Source of the DNA: an uncultured bacterium
GTDB lineage: Bacteria > Bacteroidota > Bacteroidia > Bacteroidales > Marinifilaceae
DNA length: 64,000 bases
Direction of reading: 5' to 3'
Assembly: GCA_905216195.1 (NCBI GenBank)
Contig: CAJMSX010000007.1
Location: forward strand, 17,487 to 81,486
Shown: positions 33,595 through 42,092 of the stretch, in pieces
How the letters are laid out: the number at the start of each line of letters is the position of its first letter
Numbering within the stretch: position 1 is the stretch's first letter
Program-made: the position numbers and the translations under genes
The notes under the pieces: model-generated
Seen by the model: the letters and a program-made list of their open reading frames with translations, nothing else
Told to the model about the DNA's origin: nothing
The model's database searches: none

Positions 33595-34875
33595 ATGAAA
33601 TTGATTCATTATACGACCAGCCGGCTGGGTGTGGTCATATTGCTGACAATGGCTTTTTGGTCGGTTTTTTTCTACATGACTATACTGGATGAAGTGAGGG
33701 ACGAAACCGATGATAGCTTGAAAAACTACAAATCATTGATTATAAAACAAGTAGTTAAAGATAGCACTCGTTTGAAGAGTCATGTCGATATCCTGACCCG
33801 TTATTATATCCGGCAAATTTCGGAGCGGAAAGGCAAGCATTACGAAGAGCGTTTGTACACGACCGAGGTTTTCAATGAATATGAAATGGACGAGGAGCCG
33901 GTACGGGTATTGAAAACCGCTTTTCGTACCGATAACGGACGGTATTATGAGTTAACGGTGATGACTTCTACCCTGGAGGAAGACGATATGCTGGAATCTA
34001 TCTTGTGGTCTATCGTTTATTTGTATCTGGCTACCGTAATTTGTATTTTGTTGGTGACCCGGTTTGTTTTCCGGAAAAGTCTGCGTCCTTTTTATCGTTT
34101 GCTCAACTGGTTGGATGTATTTACTTTAGGTAAACGAAATGAACCTTTGGTCAATAAGACCCGGGTGACGGAGTTTAGGCGATTGTATCAAACGATAGAA
34201 GAAATGTGTCGGCGGAATGAGGCAGTCTTTCATCAGCAGAAGCAATTTATCGAGAATGCTTCCCATGAATTACAAACCCCTTTGGCAATTTGCAGAAATA
34301 AGCTGGAATTATTATCGGAAAATCCCGATTGCACGGAAGAACAGTTACAGGATATCAGTGAAATTCATCACGCTTTGGGGCGGATTATCCGTTTAAATAA
34401 GTCCTTGCTGCTTTTATCCCGTATAGAAAACCGTCAATATACCGAGGAGAAGGAAATGGTTTTTAATTCTGTAGTTCAGAAGTTGGCCGAAGACTTTAAG
34501 GATATATACGAATTCAGGAACATACGGATCGAAATTCAGGAAGAGGGGCACTTCGTGCACCGGATGAACGAGGTATTGGGCACGGCTCTGGTTACGAACT
34601 TGTTGAAAAATGCCGTGGTCCATAGTCCGGAGAATTCTTTAATAGAAGTGAAAATTACGGAACAACGTATTGTGTTTACTAACGAGGGGGGGCCTGGGTT
34701 GGACAGGGAAAAAATATTCCAGCGGTTTTACCATGCGAGCAACGGTAAGACGGATTCGACGGGTTTGGGACTGGCTATTGTGGAATCTATAACCGCTTTG
34801 TACGGATTAAGAGTAAATTATTTTTACAACGGGCGTCATCATTTCGAAATTGAAGGGGAACCTATAGGGCATTGA
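33595..34875 (+). CDS. Membrane sensor histidine kinase
   Basis: Two TM segments (about 11-30 and 135-156) enclose a ~105-aa extracytoplasmic sensor region without a recognised domain. The HisKA dimerisation helix carries His224 in FIENASHELQTPLAI. The ATPase part has the N box NLLKNAVVHSP, G1 GPGLDREKIFQRFYH and G2 TGLGLAI. There is no clear HAMP, though residues 156-205 may act as linker. Signals to the adjacent response regulator. Convergent with the helicase gene, 17 nt between stops. Confidence 0.92.
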   Translation: MKLIHYTTSRLGVVILLTMAFWSVFFYMTILDEVRDETDDSLKNYKSLIIKQVVKDSTRLKSHVDILTRYYIRQISERKGKHYEERLYTTEVFNEYEMDEEPVRVLKTAFRTDNGRYYELTVMTSTLEEDDMLESILWSIVYLYLATVICILLVTRFVFRKSLRPFYRLLNWLDVFTLGKRNEPLVNKTRVTEFRRLYQTIEEMCRRNEAVFHQQKQFIENASHELQTPLAICRNKLELLSENPDCTEEQLQDISEIHHALGRIIRLNKSLLLLSRIENRQYTEEKEMVFNSVVQKLAEDFKDIYEFRNIRIEIQEEGHFVHRMNEVLGTALVTNLLKNAVVHSPENSLIEVKITEQRIVFTNEGGPGLDREKIFQRFYHASNGKTDSTGLGLAIVESITALYGLRVNYFYNGRHHFEIEGEPIGH

Positions 34876-34892
34876 GAATGACAGAAGAAAGG

Positions 34893-36809
34893 TTATTCCG
34901 ATAGGGACCGGGAAATCACCTTTCCTTTTCGGCTTACATATTCGTAAAAAGTCCGGTAAAAAGGATGGTGTGTCAGGGTGGAGCTATCTCCCAGTACAAT
35001 TAGTTTCATGCGGGCTCGGGTAATAGCGACGTTCATGCGTCGTAAATCGTTGAGAAATCCGATTTGTCCTTCTGGATTAGCTCTTACCAGGCTGATGAGA
35101 ATGACGTCTTTTTCCTGTCCCTGGAATCCGTCGACCGTGTGGACGGCGATCCGGGAGCGGAAAGGTTTTAAAAAACGGTTGTATTTGAGTAAGCGGCGGA
35201 TGTACTGTACCTGAGCTTGGTAGGGAGAGATCAGCCCGAAATCGATTTGTTCGTCCCAGATGCGGGTTTCGCCGATTTTTTCGATGTAATTTTGCAATTG
35301 TTCTATCAGGAGCCGGGCTTCTGTCTCATTGAAGCGGCTGAATTTTTCGCTCTGGAGTGCTTCCCGGGATTCATAGCCGGCTGTATCGCACCACACGACC
35401 GGGGTATCGTAGGGCAGGATCTCCCGGTGTTTTACTCCCGGAGCCGCTTTTAAGCGGTTGTGGTAAAACCAGCATGAAGGAAAAGTCATAATATCTTCAT
35501 GCATGCGGTATTGGGTTTCCAAAAGGGAGACGGTTTCCGGTTGGCGTTCGGCTATTTTTTGCATCAGCGTATCAGTAAGGCCGGCTTTAGCGGCTTCGGG
35601 ACATTTAACCGTAGGGGGTAATTGACAATGATCGCCGGCGAGTATCACCCGATCGGCTTTGGCGATGGCGATCCAGCAAGCGGCTTCCAAGGCCTGGGAG
35701 GCTTCGTCTATAAAAAGGGTAGAAAAACGTTTCCGCTCCAGCACACGGTTTGCCGACCCCACCAGCGTGCAGGAAATTACGCGGGCTTCAGCGAAAAGGT
35801 CCTGATCGATTTTAATTTCCAATCCGGTAGCCTGTTCCCGGAGCCGACAGAGTTTGTTGCGGAGATTTTCTCCGGTGGAGCTCTGGTTCTTCCGGAGTTT
35901 CGTAACCGTTTCCCGTATGATTTTACGGATGCTCCACAATTCGGGATAATCCCCATGGGCTTCAAAACGCCGTTCATAGGTAAAAGACAGCATTTTATCG
36001 TTTACCCGGCTGGGATTTCCGATTCGTAACACAGGAATTCCCCGGTCGCTTAGCTTTTCGGCGATCCAGTCGACGGCCGTATTGCTCTGAGCGCAAACCA
36101 GAACCTGGTTTTCTTGGTGCAGGGTTTCATATATAGCTTCGACGAGCGTAGTGGTTTTTCCGGTTCCGGGAGGACCGTGGACCACGGCTGTTTCCCGTGC
36201 CGACAGCACTCGGTTTACGGCTTCTTCCTGTTGGAGGTTGAGCCAGGGGAAACGTACCGGAAAAAAGGTGCGCTTGCGGGCCGTCTGTTTGCCCAACAGA
36301 ATATCTCTCAGTTCGGCTAAACGATTCCCTTTGGCCCGCATTACTTCGTTCAGGGCTTTGAACATCGCCTGAAAGGTGGTTTCATCGAAATAAAGCTGGA
36401 TTCCCAGATCGCTACATCCTCGGAGAGCCGTCACAGCCGACATACCGGGAAGTAGGATCACCATCCGGTTTTCCTGTATATAGCTAACGGTTCCTGTAAA
36501 ATTGAAATAGTGCTGCCGGCCGTTGGCATCCGGGCTGAAGAAGCAGACCGGTTTACCGTGCTCGAATGCGTGCTCCGTTTCTTCGTCCTGAATGTATTCA
36601 ATTTCGATTACTTGCAGATTGAGGGAGTTGTAATAATTTCTTCCGGCTCGAACGGGGTAGCAGCAATGCCCTTGCTGTATTTTTTTATAGATCCCTCCGG
36701 CCTGCGATTTTAATTGATAACTTTCTTTTTCATATTCGTATTCCAGGAGAAGTAAACGGTAAAGTTCCTGTAATTCGGCGAAAGCGGATAAATGTGAAAA
36801 GTCCGGCAT
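34893..36809 (-). CDS. Superfamily 1 (Upf1/IGHMBP2-like) AAA helicase
   Basis: Start at ATG 36809 (MPDFSHLSAF), because a promoter element lies at 36837-36844, inside the longer frame. 638 aa. Helicase motifs: Walker A GPPGTGKTT, motif Ia LVCAQSNTAVDW, motif II IDEASQALEA, motif III GDHCQLPPTV, motif V VDGFQGQEKDVILISLVR, motif VI NVAITRARMKL. The ~200-residue N-terminal part is the beta-barrel/stalk region of Upf1-like helicases. Probably an ATP-dependent DNA or RNA 5'-3' helicase. Monocistronic. Confidence 0.92.
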   Translation of the reverse strand: MPDFSHLSAFAELQELYRLLLLEYEYEKESYQLKSQAGGIYKKIQQGHCCYPVRAGRNYYNSLNLQVIEIEYIQDEETEHAFEHGKPVCFFSPDANGRQHYFNFTGTVSYIQENRMVILLPGMSAVTALRGCSDLGIQLYFDETTFQAMFKALNEVMRAKGNRLAELRDILLGKQTARKRTFFPVRFPWLNLQQEEAVNRVLSARETAVVHGPPGTGKTTTLVEAIYETLHQENQVLVCAQSNTAVDWIAEKLSDRGIPVLRIGNPSRVNDKMLSFTYERRFEAHGDYPELWSIRKIIRETVTKLRKNQSSTGENLRNKLCRLREQATGLEIKIDQDLFAEARVISCTLVGSANRVLERKRFSTLFIDEASQALEAACWIAIAKADRVILAGDHCQLPPTVKCPEAAKAGLTDTLMQKIAERQPETVSLLETQYRMHEDIMTFPSCWFYHNRLKAAPGVKHREILPYDTPVVWCDTAGYESREALQSEKFSRFNETEARLLIEQLQNYIEKIGETRIWDEQIDFGLISPYQAQVQYIRRLLKYNRFLKPFRSRIAVHTVDGFQGQEKDVILISLVRANPEGQIGFLNDLRRMNVAITRARMKLIVLGDSSTLTHHPFYRTFYEYVSRKGKVISRSLSE

Positions 36810-36836
36810 AGAAAAAGTGAAGTTTTTAGTGAACTG

Positions 36837-36844
36837 CAAATTTA
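36837..36844 (-). promoter_or_regulatory. Putative -7 element TAAATTTG for the helicase
   Basis: TAnnTTTG match on the minus strand, 28 bp before ATG 36809; followed by C as in the extended consensus. Confidence 0.55.
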
Positions 36845-36987
36845 CGTTTTTCTGCGATAAGCGGAAAATGAATCGGAACATTGTCGTCGGACGGTTCGTT
36901 TTTTCCTTTTTTCCTGGAAAGACCGTTTTTTAGGTGGAAAAGCAGGAGAAAAGGACAACTTTCCGTAAAGCGGGACAGTATAATTGT

Positions 36988-36995
36988 TATTTTTG
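36988..36995 (+). promoter_or_regulatory. Putative -7 element TATTTTTG for the HAD phosphatase
   Basis: TAnnTTTG match 21 bp before ATG 37017; excludes the longer frame from 36984. Confidence 0.5.
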
Positions 36996-37016
36996 TACCT
37001 CTTAAATTCAAAAACA

Positions 37017-37670
37017 ATGAAACTGGTTATATTCGATTTGGACGGAACCTTATTAGATACGTTGGAGGATCTGTCGGATAGTGTGAATTATGCTTTGAGA
37101 CGGTTCGGCTATCCGGAACATCCGGTGGACGAGTATCGTTATCTGGTCGGTAACGGAATCACGCGGCTGATCGAGCGGGCTCTCCCCGATTATGCCCGCC
37201 TTACGGAAGAGGTTACGCGGGTACGGGCGGAATTCCTGTCTTATTATTCCAAACACAAAACGGATCGGACCCGACCTTATCCGGGTATACAACAATTACT
37301 GGAAGAACTTCATCATCAAGGTGTAATTTTGGCGGTGGCTTCCAATAAGTTTCAGGAAGCGACCTGTGAATTGATCCGTAATTATTTCGGAGAAGCTTTG
37401 TTTCAGGTGGTGTTGGGGCAACGGGAAGGGATTCCGACCAAGCCCGATCCGGCCATTGTAAATGAAATTCTCGGTATTACGGGTATAGATAAGGAAAATA
37501 CATTTTATGTAGGCGATTCCAGCGTAGATATGCAAACCGCGGTAAATAGCGGGGTGATTCCCGTGGGGGTATCCTGGGGATTTCGTCCGAGACTGGAATT
37601 AAAGGAAAACGGTGCGAAGCATATCCTCGATCAACCGGAGGATCTGCTATCGATGGTAAAACCGGCATAA
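37017..37670 (+). CDS. HAD hydrolase, phosphoglycolate phosphatase-like
   Basis: 217 aa from ATG 37017 (MKLVIFDLDGT). Motif I DLDGT (Asp7, Asp9), motif II Ser in VASNK, motif III Lys in IPTKPDP, motif IV GDSSVDM. The cap between residues 15 and 80 is the helical type of Gph/PGMB enzymes (YALRRFGYP, YRYLVGNG). Likely dephosphorylates 2-phosphoglycolate or another small phosphate ester. Monocistronic; a PepSY-like gene follows after 90 nt. Confidence 0.88.
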   Translation: MKLVIFDLDGTLLDTLEDLSDSVNYALRRFGYPEHPVDEYRYLVGNGITRLIERALPDYARLTEEVTRVRAEFLSYYSKHKTDRTRPYPGIQQLLEELHHQGVILAVASNKFQEATCELIRNYFGEALFQVVLGQREGIPTKPDPAIVNEILGITGIDKENTFYVGDSSVDMQTAVNSGVIPVGVSWGFRPRLELKENGAKHILDQPEDLLSMVKPA

Positions 37671-37760
37671 ACTACCGTTTTTTTTTAAAATCAGGTTTTA
37701 TTCCTGAATCTTTCCCAAATCTTATACTTTTTTTGTATCGTAAATTAAAATGTGATCGAT

Positions 37761-38204
37761 ATGAAAAAAGTATTTTTTATGCTGTTATGCGCTTTGCTGT
37801 TATCACAGTGGAGTTATGCCGATAAGAAGATCTATACGACGGATACCTTGCAATTGCCGGAAAAAGCCCGGCGGTTTATAGCCGAACATTTTCCCGGAGT
37901 GGACGTATCCCATATTAAAATTGAAAAAGAATTTTGGGAGGGAAAACAATACGATGTCATTCTGACGAACGGATTTGATTTGGATTTCGATAGTAAGGGA
38001 GAGTGGAAAGAGGTCGATGGACATCGGTCGGTTGTTCCCGTTTCGGTAGTTCCGGTGAAAATAGCAGAATATGTGAATAAAAATTTTCCGCAGCGGCAGA
38101 TTATCTCTATCGATAGGGATAAATCGAAGTATGAGGTAAAACTGACAGACGGAAAAGAAGTGGAATTCGACCGGAGTCAGCGGTTTATCCGTTTTGACGA
38201 TTAA
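37761..38204 (+). CDS. Periplasmic PepSY-like (BLIP-fold) protein
   Basis: Start at ATG 37761 (MKKVFFMLL), GTG 37752 being an alternative. Cleaved signal peptide ending SYA. The mature ~127 residues are two PepSY-like repeats: LPEKARRFIAEHFPGVDVSHIKIEKEFW...YDVILTNGFDLDFDSKGEW and VPVKIAEYVNKNFPQRQIISIDRDK...YEVKLTDGKEVEFD. This matches the Bacteroidetes PepSY-like family with the beta-lactamase-inhibitor-protein fold, whose function is unknown. A second, larger member follows 33 nt downstream. Confidence 0.8.
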   Translation: MKKVFFMLLCALLLSQWSYADKKIYTTDTLQLPEKARRFIAEHFPGVDVSHIKIEKEFWEGKQYDVILTNGFDLDFDSKGEWKEVDGHRSVVPVSVVPVKIAEYVNKNFPQRQIISIDRDKSKYEVKLTDGKEVEFDRSQRFIRFDD

Positions 38205-38237
38205 TAAAAGGTTTAACGATAATTAAAACAAAAGAGT

Positions 38238-39065
38238 ATGAAAACAGGATTAGCTATTTTATGGATGGTGCTGTCTGCACTGGGGATCAGTTGTAATGAC
38301 GACGACAACAATTATAAGCCGGACGAAGTGGTTACAAGAGCTTTCGAACAGAAATACCCGGAAGCTACCCGGGTTAAATGGGAATCAAAGTACGATTACA
38401 AAGTGGTGGAATTTTATGATGGCGGAGTGGAAAAAGAAGCATGGTTCGATAAGAACGGAAATTGGTATATGACCGAGAGCGATATTTCTTTCCAGGCTTT
38501 ACCGCCGGCCGTGATAAAGGCTTTCCAGGAAGGAGAATACGCTCTGTGGCGTGTGGAAGATGTGGATAAACTGGAACGGGTCGATATGGAAACGGTATAT
38601 GTGATTGAAGTGGAGCAGGGCAAGCAAGAATTCGATCTGTACTATACCGAAGACGGTACTTTGGTGAAAGCCGTGCCGCACAAGGATAATGTAGAACATC
38701 GCCCGCAGACCGGTTTGTCGCAAACGATCCGGGATTATATTGCTACTCATTATGCCGGAGCCCGGATTGTGGAATTCGAAGCGGAAAGCTGGGGAACGGA
38801 AGTCGATATTTATCATGACGGTAGATATAAAGAAGTAAAGTTCGATAATAAGGATACCTGGTTTTTGACCGAATGGGACGTTCTGATATCGGAAGTTCCC
38901 GCAGAGGTTTTGAGTGTGATCCGGAAAGACTATTCCGATTACCACATCGACGATATCGATTTTCTGGAAAGGGCCGGAAAGGTGTCCGTATATGTTTTTG
39001 AACTGGAAAGAGGAAATCAGGAAATCAAAGTTCTGGTGGATGAGGCCGGAAATATTCAGCAATAG
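38238..39065 (+). CDS. PepSY-like lipoprotein with two BLIP-type modules
   Basis: Lipobox GISC (Cys19) with Asn-Asp-rich tether. About 275 aa in two modules of ~125 residues: VVTRAFEQKYPEATRVKWE...VVEFYDGGVEKEAWFDKNGNWYMTES, then SQTIRDYIATHYAGARIVEFE...VDIYHDGRYKEVKFDNKDTWFLTEW. Each half pairs a PepSY-like repeat with DKNGNW-type turns. It is a duplicated version of its upstream neighbour. Envelope-located; function unknown. The genes are co-directional, with thioredoxin 100 nt downstream. Confidence 0.8.
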   Translation: MKTGLAILWMVLSALGISCNDDDNNYKPDEVVTRAFEQKYPEATRVKWESKYDYKVVEFYDGGVEKEAWFDKNGNWYMTESDISFQALPPAVIKAFQEGEYALWRVEDVDKLERVDMETVYVIEVEQGKQEFDLYYTEDGTLVKAVPHKDNVEHRPQTGLSQTIRDYIATHYAGARIVEFEAESWGTEVDIYHDGRYKEVKFDNKDTWFLTEWDVLISEVPAEVLSVIRKDYSDYHIDDIDFLERAGKVSVYVFELERGNQEIKVLVDEAGNIQQ

Positions 39066-39165
39066 TCGGTTTAGCCGCTCTTTCGTCCCGCACGGTTTTA
39101 AACCCCGGATGTAACCCTGAGGACTCTCCCGGAGTATAACTGGAAAATTAAAATCAGGAGAAACT

Positions 39166-39468
39166 ATGGGAAAATTTGACGAATTGATAAAAGGAGAAAA
39201 ACCGGTACTGGTAGATTTTTTTGCAACCTGGTGCGGACCCTGTAAGGCGATGCATCCCATATTGGAAGAGTTGAAACAGGATATGGGAGACAAAATCCAT
39301 GTGATAACTGTAGATGTGGATGGAGAAGCGAACCGGAAGTTTGTAGCGAATTATCAGATACAGTCGGTTCCGACGCTGATGATTTTTAAAAAAGGGGAAA
39401 TGGTCTGGCGGCAAAGCGGGGTGATGCAATCCATACAGTTGAAAAACGAGATTGAAAAATACCTGTAA
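39166..39468 (+). CDS. trxA: Thioredoxin
   Basis: 100 aa. Canonical active site WCGPC (Cys23, Cys26), cis-Pro in SVPT, and the buried Asp in VLVDFFATW. No signal peptide, so a cytoplasmic disulfide reductase. The C-terminal EMVWRQSG matches the CPHC protein at 32358, so the two are paralogues. Followed by a bidirectional terminator shared with the convergent NlpC/P60 gene. Confidence 0.92.
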   Translation: MGKFDELIKGEKPVLVDFFATWCGPCKAMHPILEELKQDMGDKIHVITVDVDGEANRKFVANYQIQSVPTLMIFKKGEMVWRQSGVMQSIQLKNEIEKYL

Positions 39469-39492
39469 AGGGCGGGACGAACAGATCGGAAA

Positions 39493-39529
39493 GAAATAAT
39501 GCGATGGGTAACCGTCGCATTATTTTTTG
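39493..39529. terminator. Bidirectional terminator between trxA and the NlpC/P60 gene
   Basis: 10-bp perfect stem AATAATGCGA / TCGCATTATT with T-run on the plus strand; it overlaps the stop codon of the minus-strand gene. Confidence 0.8.
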
Positions 39530-40035
39530 ACTTTCCCTCCTTTTATCCATCGTTGTTTGTAATAACGGTCGTCCAGGGTACTCAGGCGTACTCCGCTGGC
39601 GGTAGTGGCATGAATGAATATGTTGTTTTTCAGAAATATGCCGACGTGGCTTACGGATTTGCGTTTTTTGGCCGTATTGAAGAATACCAGATCTCCCGGA
39701 CGAAGTTTTGCCCGGGAAATTTTCCGGCAATTCTTTTTATACATGCCGTCGGCCGTGCGCTCGAGAGAAATCCGATAGACATTTTTATACATATTGCATA
39801 CCAAACCCGAACAATCGACCCCTGCAAAATTATTGCCTCCGTAGCGGTAAGGTACCCCCAGCCATTTCGCTGCTTCCTGATATAATTTTAAATCGTCTTT
39901 GGGAGTAACCCGGAAACCGAGTTTCTCGGAGAGGTGGTTCAGGGAAACTTTTTTCCCCGCCAATTTCCGGCTGCTGCTGCAGGATGTTGCAGAAACGAAG
40001 ATCAGGAGTAAAAGATACAGGGCTAGTCTATGCAT
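39520..40035 (-). CDS. NlpC/P60 (C40) cell-wall hydrolase lipoprotein
   Basis: Start at ATG 40035 (MHRLALYLLL), as the promoter element at 40057-40064 excludes the longer frame. Lipobox ATSC (Cys19). The C40 domain spans about 50-171 with Cys75 (GVDCSGLV), His130 (SHVGIF) and His142 (IHATT). The GVPYRYGGNNFAGVDCSG entry is typical. Expected to cleave D-gamma-Glu-meso-DAP bonds in peptidoglycan at the outer membrane. 171 aa, the usual size of Spr/NlpC-like enzymes. Confidence 0.92.
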   Translation of the reverse strand: MHRLALYLLLLIFVSATSCSSSRKLAGKKVSLNHLSEKLGFRVTPKDDLKLYQEAAKWLGVPYRYGGNNFAGVDCSGLVCNMYKNVYRISLERTADGMYKKNCRKISRAKLRPGDLVFFNTAKKRKSVSHVGIFLKNNIFIHATTASGVRLSTLDDRYYKQRWIKGGKVKK

Positions 40036-40056
40036 AAAGTCCGATTTTATCGAACA

Positions 40057-40064
40057 CAAATATA
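40057..40064 (-). promoter_or_regulatory. Putative -7 element TATATTTG for the NlpC/P60 gene
   Basis: TAnnTTTG on the minus strand, 22 bp before ATG 40035. Confidence 0.55.
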
Positions 40065-40098
40065 AGAAGTAGAATCCGGTTTAAAAAACATAAATCGT

Positions 40099-40106
40099 TA
40101 CATTTG
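40099..40106 (+). promoter_or_regulatory. Putative -7 element TACATTTG for the dehydrogenase-like gene
   Basis: TAnnTTTG followed by C; 25 bp before ATG 40131. Divergent from the element at 40057-40064, only 34 bp apart. Confidence 0.6.
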
Positions 40107-40130
40107 CAAAACGGATCAAATTTTGTAACT

Positions 40131-41033
40131 ATGAAATTGAAAAAAATCGTTGCGGTAGACCCGACCGGGCTTTTGGAATCGGGAAGGCATCAATTGCGGG
40201 AATGGGCCGGAGAAGTTGTTTTTTATGACGATTTGCCGCAAAGCGAGGAGGAAGTCATCCGGCGCATCGGGGATGCTGAAGGGGTATTGGTTTCTTACCA
40301 TACCCGGATTTCCCGGGCGGTGCTTGCCGCTTGCCCCCGTATCCGGTATATCGGAATGTGTTGTACCCTTTACGGGGAATCCAGTGCGAATGTCGATATC
40401 CGGGCCGCCGGGGAAAAAGGGATTAAGGTAGCGGGCATAAAGGATTACGGAGATGAAGGAGTGGTGGAATATGTCATCAGTGAATTGGTACGTCTGTTAC
40501 ACGGATTCGGGAGCAAACAGTGGAAACTGGAAGTGTACGAGTTGACCGGTCAGAAGGTGGGGATTATCGGATTGGGAAGGACGGGAAAGATGATAGCAGA
40601 TGCTTTACGTTTTTTCGGGGCGGAAGTGTATTACTACAGCCGTAGCCGTAAGCCGGAGGCTGAGAGCGAGGGTATCCGCTATTTACCTTTGCACGATTTG
40701 CTGAAACAAGCAGATATCGTGGGAACTTGTTTGCCACGGAATACGATTTTACTGGGCGAACCGGAATTCCGGCTTCTGGGTTCCCGGAAGATTGTATTCA
40801 ATACCTCGGTCGGAATTACGTTTGAAGTGTCTGCCTTGAAGCGGTGGTTAGAAGGAAAAGACAATTACTACCTCTGTGACGGCGTAGGCATAGGCGGATG
40901 TGAAAAAGAACTGCAAGAATTGGAAAATGTGTTGTATACCCCACGGGTGGCCGGTCATTCGGTTCAATGTATGAAAAGATTGACGGAAAAGGTGGTGGCC
41001 AACATAAGCTTGTTTTTAGACGGAAAGCTGTGA
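40131..41033 (+). CDS. 2-hydroxyacid dehydrogenase homologue with degenerate catalytic residues
   Basis: 300 aa from ATG 40131. The two-domain fold of D-2-hydroxyacid dehydrogenases is clear, with the NAD-binding loop VGIIGLGRTGKM and later LLKQADIVGTCLPRN. The catalytic triad is not conserved. The Arg of the usual N(T/A)ARG is Val in FNTSVG, the LDVFxxEP Glu segment reads CDGVGIGGCEKE, and the His of TPHxAG is Arg in YTPRVAG. A normal hydride transfer with His/Glu acid-base catalysis looks unlikely. It could bind NAD or act as a regulator. Stop overlaps the GTG start of the next gene (GTGA). Confidence 0.82.
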   Translation: MKLKKIVAVDPTGLLESGRHQLREWAGEVVFYDDLPQSEEEVIRRIGDAEGVLVSYHTRISRAVLAACPRIRYIGMCCTLYGESSANVDIRAAGEKGIKVAGIKDYGDEGVVEYVISELVRLLHGFGSKQWKLEVYELTGQKVGIIGLGRTGKMIADALRFFGAEVYYYSRSRKPEAESEGIRYLPLHDLLKQADIVGTCLPRNTILLGEPEFRLLGSRKIVFNTSVGITFEVSALKRWLEGKDNYYLCDGVGIGGCEKELQELENVLYTPRVAGHSVQCMKRLTEKVVANISLFLDGKL

Positions 41034-41602
41034 ATTATTTGGCTCACATATTACTTTCCGGACCGGATCCTCTCAAGCAATTGGGAAATTTTATCGGAGA
41101 CGGGGTAAAAGGCCGGACTTATGAAAATTATCCTTCCCGCATTCGGGAGGGGATTTTATTACACCGGGCAATAGACGAATATACCGATCATCATCCTTTG
41201 ATAAAAGAAATTACGGCTTTGATGAAAGAGCATTTCGGAAGGTATTCGGGAATAGTGGCCGATATGTATTTTGATTATTTTTTGGCTTCGGATTTTCCCT
41301 GTTATGCTGAGGTTTCTTTGCAGAAATTTGCCTGGCGGTTTTATGGAACGGCTATCGTCAATTATCGGTATTTGCCCTTACGTTTCCGGAATTTTTTGTG
41401 GCATTTCATAGTGACGAACCGTCTTTGTAAATATTCGACAACCGCCGGATTGCGTCGTTCTCTTGAAATCATGCAGCGGTATAAAAATTTCCCCGTAGAC
41501 AGCCGGGCAGCCATATTCTTTCTGGCAGAACACCGGGCGCAGTTACAGGAAGGGTTCGAACGTTTTTTCCCGGATTTGCAGAAATTTTGCGGCGTTGTAT
41601 AA
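41030..41602 (+). CDS. acpH: Acyl carrier protein phosphodiesterase
   Basis: Starts with GTG 41030 in a GTGA overlap with the upstream stop; a longer frame from 40967 runs inside the neighbour. The N terminus VNYLAHILLSGPDPLKQLGNF matches AcpH, and 190 aa equals the family length. Conserved GDGVKG, REGILLHRAIDEYTDHHP and DMYFDYFLA are seen, with metal-binding His/Asp in the last two. The enzyme removes 4'-phosphopantetheine from holo-ACP. Translational coupling with the degenerate dehydrogenase homologue is a notable pairing. Confidence 0.88.
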   Translation: MNYLAHILLSGPDPLKQLGNFIGDGVKGRTYENYPSRIREGILLHRAIDEYTDHHPLIKEITALMKEHFGRYSGIVADMYFDYFLASDFPCYAEVSLQKFAWRFYGTAIVNYRYLPLRFRNFLWHFIVTNRLCKYSTTAGLRRSLEIMQRYKNFPVDSRAAIFFLAEHRAQLQEGFERFFPDLQKFCGVV

Positions 41603-41611
41603 ACTTTTTAC

Positions 41612-41619
41612 TAATTTTG
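41612..41619 (+). promoter_or_regulatory. Putative -7 element TAATTTTG for the small acidic protein
   Basis: TAnnTTTG with a TTTG 22 bp upstream (41586-41589), close to the 19-21 bp consensus spacing; ATG at 41650. Confidence 0.55.
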
Positions 41620-41649
41620 ATATTTATTAGCTAATACAAGAGCTTGCTT

Positions 41650-42054
41650 ATGAATTGGAAAGAAGTATTGAGTGCGTATCCGGAAAATGAGGAAACGCTT
41701 CAGTTATATGAAGAATGGGGAGATTCGGTATATCTCAAAGAGTTATTTGAGGTTTTGAGCGATTGGAATCCGGATTGGAATAAAGAAAAAGAGTTGGGAA
41801 GCTGGGCGGCGGAATTCCTTTTGGACTTACTGGAAGAGACAGAAGAGGAATCGGGAGAAATTTCTTCGGAAATGCGGAAAGCCCGTTTTCGGGAAATGCT
41901 AGAGGAACGTTATGAAGATTTCAGGAACGGGCACCAGTTTGTCCGGGTGAATAATATGGCTCTTCGGGCCGGTTCCGAAGAACGGACGGTGGAAGATATC
42001 CGGGCCGCCCTGGCCGAAGAAGGTGAAAAAAATGGATTTCCGGTGTTGTTATAA
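41650..42054 (+). CDS. Small acidic protein, no family recognised
   Basis: 134 aa from ATG 41650 (MNWKEVLSAYPENEET). Very acidic (Glu-rich: LLEETEEESGEISSEMRKARF), mostly helical by appearance, without Cys clusters, signal peptide or TM. It has its own promoter element, codons like its neighbours and a plausible start, so it is a real gene. No function can be assigned. Convergent with the pseudouridine synthase. Confidence 0.6.
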   Translation: MNWKEVLSAYPENEETLQLYEEWGDSVYLKELFEVLSDWNPDWNKEKELGSWAAEFLLDLLEETEEESGEISSEMRKARFREMLEERYEDFRNGHQFVRVNNMALRAGSEERTVEDIRAALAEEGEKNGFPVLL

Positions 42055-42092
42055 CCCGGTTTACATCGGACTCTTCCGCACCGGTCTGTAGG

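Noticed and set aside
38499..39293. 264-aa minus-strand ORF
   Set aside because: Covers the PepSY-like lipoprotein and thioredoxin genes on the opposite strand, which have clear signal peptide and family motifs.
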